DNA from: Isoetes taiwanensis
Taxonomy: Eukaryota > Streptophyta > Lycopodiopsida > Isoetales > Isoetaceae
DNA length: 64,000 nt
Assembly: GCA_021234155.1 (NCBI GenBank)
Contig: JAJEKV010000071.1
Location: forward strand, 60,001-124,000
Direction: 5' to 3'
Part shown: positions 59,815 through 64,000 of the stretch, piece by piece
How the letters are laid out: each line of letters starts with the position of its first letter
How positions within the stretch are numbered: the stretch's first letter is position 1
The notes under the pieces: generated by a model
Told to the model about the DNA's origin: nothing
What the model saw: only the letters and a program-made list of their open reading frames with translations
Databases searched by the model: none
Program-made: the position numbers and the translations under genes

Positions 59815-60780
59815 AGATTTATCAGGCTCTCAACCCTCCCGTCCAGCAGTCCAATTGGGTTGGTCTCGTCACACGTCACACACGGGCTTCACGCCCTTTG
59901 ACCATCATTCCTCATGACACGCGACCTGCTTTTGCTGTGGACACTGTCCCTCATGAAGATGACAAAAAAGTTCACTTCGCGCCTGATCTTGACAAACTCA
60001 TGCCTCATGTCATGCCTAAAGTACGACAAAGTATTCTGAAACTCATGCAGGCTGCGGAAGGTCGAACCTTGGCCAATGTTCATGCCACTACTGCTCGGCA
60101 AGAAATCAGGCAAGCGTCAATCATCCACTGGGCCCAGACGCTCTCAGCCATATCCAAAATGGCCGGGCCGAGGTCGAAGCTTCTCAAAGAAGTCTCCACT
60201 TCCTTACCACCGGACTCCAGCTCCCTCGACCCGGCGGATCCTTTTCACATGTTCCCTTGGAACTTCGGGGGAAGAACTTGCCAAGATCAAGATTCCTTTG
60301 AGCCCGCCACCATTTTGAAACTCTATCCGCTCTCAAAGATCGGGTTACCTCTTCCCACCTGCCTGTTGGAGCTGTGGGCCACTTCAACACCCACTGCATG
60401 CCACGATGGCACCAATCACATCAATCATGTCCAAATTGATGGTGGTAGTGCCGCCAATCTCATTATCGATAAACTCGGGGAAGCAATTGGGCATCACACG
60501 CCCCCTTTATGAGATCAAGTTGGCAAATGGCCATATCACGTGTCCTCAAGGTGTCACTCCTCTTCTCCATATCAGCATTGGTGATCTCAAATTCCCCTTG
60601 GAATTTGGTGTTTGAAAAGCCGGAGAAGATCCCGGTGACTATGAAATGCCGGGTTGGGCCGACCTTTTCTCCATTAAAGGCAAAAGAGTATTCATTCATG
60701 GGCCCGCAGGACCAACTTGTCATCACCGATGGCCATCTCAACGCCACAATGGATCTCGAACCGGCCAATTGATCTCTGCC
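59815..60780 (+). pseudogene. Gag-pol of the Tat-like element: region up to and including protease
   Basis: The frame resumes right after the hAT (EIYQALNPPVQQSNWVGLVT) and is open from 59898 to 60509. Near 60433-60470 it reads HVQIDGGSAANLIID, a retropepsin-like loop in which Asp-Gly-Gly replaces Asp-Ser/Thr-Gly. The sequence then shifts frame. Established knowledge: DGG variants occur in some Ty3 lineages, so this alone does not mean it was inactive. Confidence 0.65.
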
Positions 60781-61199
60781 GAGAATGCTGAACCTTCCAT
60801 CTCCGACACTGACTCTGAAGAAGCACAAAATATTTATCATGTTCAAGCTCCTCCGGTGGTCTCCCCCTCTCATCTTACCTCGAAGTATGCCGATCCTTGG
60901 GGTGACATGACGCTTGATCCGGACCAGACTGTGGCGGCTCTTTTGGACCCATACCTGGCTTCCTGCAATCGCATTCAACGTCTTGATCATTTTTCTGACC
61001 CACTTTCTTCTTCAGAGACAGTAGATGTTCATGCCGTCATGCAGCAACCCTTGCTTGATGACGCTCATCAGCCACTTTTCTTCACACGCAAAATGCTGCT
61101 CCTCCAGTCATGCTTCAACTTCCTGCTCATCAGGTTCAGGACACGGAGGTTGTCCCTCATATTCAAACTCCTGACGTGGAAATCGTGGACATTGGCAAC

Positions 61200-61960
61200 A
61201 ATCAACCAGTCCGTTTAGCTGCTAAACTTCCATCGACCTATAAAGCACGCGCTGTGACGCTGTTCAAAAAATTCAAACATATTTTTGCTTGGAGCTACAA
61301 AGACCTTCGAGGTATCAAAAAAGAGTTGGGGGAACTCACCATTCCTACCAAATTTGATGCACGCCCAATCTAGCAACGACAGTACAGGCTCAACCCAAAT
61401 TACCGTGACCGCGTCAAGGCTGAAATTGACAAACTCTTGGCTGCTGGCCTGATTTATGAGGTCAAACATTCTGAATGGGTGAGCCCCATCGTCATTGCTC
61501 TCAAACACAATGGTAAGATCCGTTTATGCGTGGATTACAGAAAAACTCAATCAAACCCCGAGTGTGATCACTTTCCGCTTTCCCTTCATCGACCGTGTTC
61601 TTGAAGAAGTTGTTGGTCATGAGATGTACTCTTTCATGGATGGTTTTTCCGGTACAATCAAATTTCTATCAAGCAAGACGATCAACTCAAAACTACCTTC
61701 ACCACCACCAGGGGCACTTTTGCCTACAAGGTGGTCCTTTTGGTTTGTCAAACTCTCCTTCAACCTTTCGATATCATGCTTTCCGTCTTTCAAGACTTTA
61801 TGAAGGATAAACCTTTTCTTGGATCTTTCAAGATGATTTTTACGCCTCTGACTCCATGGATGACCACTTGGAAAAAAAAAAAAAAATGTGATGAATCGGC
61901 ATTAGTCTTAATCCCAGAAGTGCACCTTTCCTGCGGTCACCTCGAGAAATTACATTGGGT
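61200..61960 (+). pseudogene. Reverse transcriptase of the Tat-like element
   Basis: NYRDRVKAEIDKLLAAGLIY, SEWVSPIVIALKHNGKIRLC and VDYRK are readable around 61380-61550. After shifts, EEVVGHEMYSFMDGFSG, then QISIKQDDQLKTTFTTTRGT, FAYKVV and a FQDDF catalytic motif (near 61830) follow. A 13-base A run at 61872-61886 and other indels break it. Confidence 0.8.
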
Positions 61961-62129
61961 CATGTGGTGGTAAAGAAGGCATCACCACCGGATCCCCGCT
62001 AAAATCGGTTGTGTAATCGAAAGCTCAAGCACCATCTAATATCAAAGAGACACGTTCTTTCCCTCGGTAAGGTTAATTACTATTCCACCTTCATTCCGGA
62101 CTTGCGGCTATAGTCGACCCCATTCATAG

Positions 62130-62520
62130 ACTCACGGGTGATGAATCCACTTGGGCTTGGAATCCCGGAAGCGCGCCAGAAGTTGAAGTTGTTACTTACT
62201 GGGCCCCGGTCCTTGTTCCTCCTCAATGGGACAAGCCTTTCCCACGTTCATGTTGGCGCTCGCTTTTGCCATTGGTGTCGTTCTCTCTCAGGGCCTACGC
62301 AACTTCTTCGCCACCGGAAAGGGAAGCCTTGGGCTTAGTCTTTTGTGTCCAACGTTTCGACATTACTTTTCGGAAGCCGGACGTTCTTTGTTGATCATCA
62401 AGCTCTTCTTTATTTGATCAACAAAGCCACGCCCACGGGCAGAATTGCTTTCGTTGGGTCCTTCTTCGCAAAATTCGGCTCCCTTCGGAAATCGTTCATA
62501 AGGCAGTAAAGTCTCATGTG
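62130..62520 (+). pseudogene. RNase H of the Tat-like element
   Basis: Pieces in three frames read STWAWNPGSAPEVEVV, GPVLVPPQWDKPF-like sequence, AFAIGVVLSQGL and ALGLVFC, then FDHQALLYLINKATP-like sequence. These are the usual Ty3 RNase H landmarks. The first conserved Asp cannot be confirmed because of a frameshift. Confidence 0.6.
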
Positions 62521-62739
62521 GTGCTGATTATCTTTTCACGCATCCACACGGATGATCCGTCACCATCGGGTGTTTCGACACTTTCCAGACGCTTCGATTG
62601 TTCCTGGTCGCACTTCGCGCCCATTGGTTTCACAACTTTCGGCAATATCTTCTCAGCGGTGCTCTTCCTCCGGGATCCGGCGCCTCTCCAGACAAGCAGC
62701 TCCGCCACCGTCAATTTCGAGGAGGTCCGTGACTATACC

Positions 62740-63440
62740 ATGGTTGCGGGCCACTTGTAAAACGGAGGGGCAAAGACATGGTTTTCGTCGTTTGTGTCCT
62801 CCCTCACGAGGTGCCCGATATTGTTCGGACAGCCCACGATGGGCTTGGTGGTGGTCATTTTAGTGGTGGCGCCACGACCGCACAAAATTCTTTTGGCGGC
62901 AGACGTGTGGCGTCCGATAAATGGCGGGGAAAGCCCGCGGCCGTGGCAGCTCTTCCATTGGCCGGTCGCCACGCCACATCCTTCAAAAATGGGGAATGGA
63001 TTTTGTGGGGCTCATGGACCCACCCAGCGGCACACCCGCGTGCCGCTATATTCACAAGTCCTCACGGATTATGCTACCAAATGGGCGAAGCTTGTGCACT
63101 TCGCATACCTTTCTTGCTACCAAATGCGACCAAGGTTCTCTACAGCACATCATCACGCGTTTTGGTTGTCCCACCGGAACTTGTTGGTGATCGTAGGTGG
63201 TACATTTTGTCAATCATACCATCAAGGAGTCGACGGATTATCTTCACATCCGGCACGAGGAAGAGTACACCTTACTATCCTCAAGGCAATGGCTTGGCTG
63301 AAAGTACCAACAAAACACTCATCACAGTTCTCAAGAAAATTTGTGACGCCATGAACCCGATTGGCGGGACAAGTTGCCCCTCTTGTTCTTTGGGCTTACA
63401 ACACTAGTTTCAAAATAGCTCTTGGTCACCTCCTTTCAAA
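62740..63440 (+). pseudogene. Integrase of the Tat-like element
   Basis: The zinc-binding part is around 62780-62920 (LPHEVPDIVRTAHDGLGGGH, with downstream pieces). The core has MDFVGLMDPPSGTPA (62977-63040), DYATKWAK, and TPYYPQGNGLAESTNKTL with the catalytic Glu (63255-63320). Frames change several times. It would insert element cDNA. Confidence 0.8.
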
Positions 63441-64000
63441 GCTGGTTTATGGTCAAAGCTCTCATGCCTTTTGAATATATTCTTCCAACTCTGGTTTTTT
63501 CAGCTTGCCCCGACATAATAATCCCTATGCACTCAAGGAAAGGGTTTATCAATTGGAGCAGTTGGATGAACTTAAGTAGTGAAAAATGCTTACATTAGGG
63601 TGTTCTTCATGGACCTTGATTCGCGTAAATCATTGCATGACAAACGAATTTAAGACAAAAACATTCAAAGAAGGAGATTTGGTTCTTCTTTATGATTCGC
63701 TTAAAAAATTTTCCGCAAGTTAAAGTTTGGGATGGCTTTGGTCCGTTATCAAATTATTCAAGTTGTGCAACCCGATGTTTTTCAAGCTGGCCGAACTTCG
63801 ATGGCACTCCATTACCTACCTTTGGTTAATGGCTTTCGCCTCAAACAGGTTTCATGCAACAAATACATACCATATACACGGATCAAAGACAAGAAATTGA
63901 ATCCCCGTGATAGGGACTAAAGACGATATTTATATTATAGAGGCAAATTTTTACAAAATGAGGGCTGAGCCCATCTATTTCGCTATGAGCGGTGAGCTCT
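63441..64000 (+). other. Integrase C-terminal region and start of the 3' region
   Basis: A GPF/Y-like module (KFGMALVRYQIIQVVQPDVF, 63732-63920) follows the core, then a stop and AT-rich DNA. No chromodomain and no envelope-like ORF is seen up to the window end. Confidence 0.5.

Larger units (their letters stand above)
53766..64000 (+). mobile_element. Tat-like Ty3/gypsy element (5' part to the window end)
   Basis: A plus-strand LTR element is inserted in the LINE endonuclease. The order is 5' LTR (53766 to about 54439), a tRNA-Arg-type primer site (54442), gag with three zinc knuckles, hAT insertion (56170-59806), protease, RT, RNase H and integrase. The 3' LTR is not in the window. The tRNA-Arg primer and the RT sequence suggest the Tat/Ogre side of Ty3 elements rather than the chromoviruses. 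No chromodomain is seen. Frames are broken in many places. Confidence 0.85.

Noticed and set aside
63441-64000. Envelope-like ORF after the integrase
   Set aside because: Only the integrase C-terminal module is readable; no signal peptide or membrane segment follows within the window.

Overview
The window looks like nuclear DNA of a land plant: a spliced plastid-type cyclophilin gene, a plant 26S rDNA copy, a PPR (pentatricopeptide) relic, Ty3/gypsy chromoviruses, a Tat-like Ty3 element, zf-RVT LINEs and a hAT transposon. The PPR style and the density of old repeats suggest a fern or another non-flowering vascular plant, but I hold that only weakly. Most of the window is transposable element, and host coding DNA is a small island around 28-35 kb.

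Layout. (1) 1-11101: chromovirus copy 1 on the minus strand, cut by the window edge on the left and damaged or chimeric on the right. (2) 11102-12504: spacer with an (AAT)n run and a 62-bp tandem duplication. (3) 12505-25868: chromovirus copy 2, full length, minus strand, flanked by a 5-bp target duplication (TGCAT). Both copies carry two unexplained sense-strand blocks between the primer site and gag, and the same MITE inside RNase H. (4) 25874-36535: host-like island with the cyclophilin gene (28188-29832, minus, eight coding exons), a PPR fragment and a decayed OB-fold/zinc-ribbon gene. (5) 36536-40424: a 26S rRNA pseudogene lacking a block near its 3' end, followed by intergenic-spacer repeats and a possible Pol I promoter. 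(6) 40777-42757: a decayed open frame whose N-terminus copies the histone H3 tail, with copies of a palindromic repeat on both sides. (7) 43017-44156: probable solo LTR. (8) 44210-47645: a minisatellite split by a poly(A)-tailed insertion. (9) 47650-49990: two LINE 3' fragments with tetranucleotide tails. (10) 51665-53765: LINE ORF1 and the endonuclease start of ORF2, cut off by (11) a Tat-like Ty3 element, 53766 to the window end, plus strand. Its gag-pol is in turn interrupted by a 3.6-kb hAT transposon (56170-59806) with a perfect 8-bp target duplication and a host WD40 fragment inside it.

How the parts relate. The nesting order on the right is readable: LINE, then Ty3 element into it, then hAT into the Ty3 gag-pol. 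On the left, two related chromoviruses sit in the same orientation with different fates. Only the cyclophilin gene looks functional. Most TE reading frames are broken by small indels and by TAG stops of the kind CAG-to-TAG change would make. Some of those indels may be base-calling errors in methylated DNA rather than biology.
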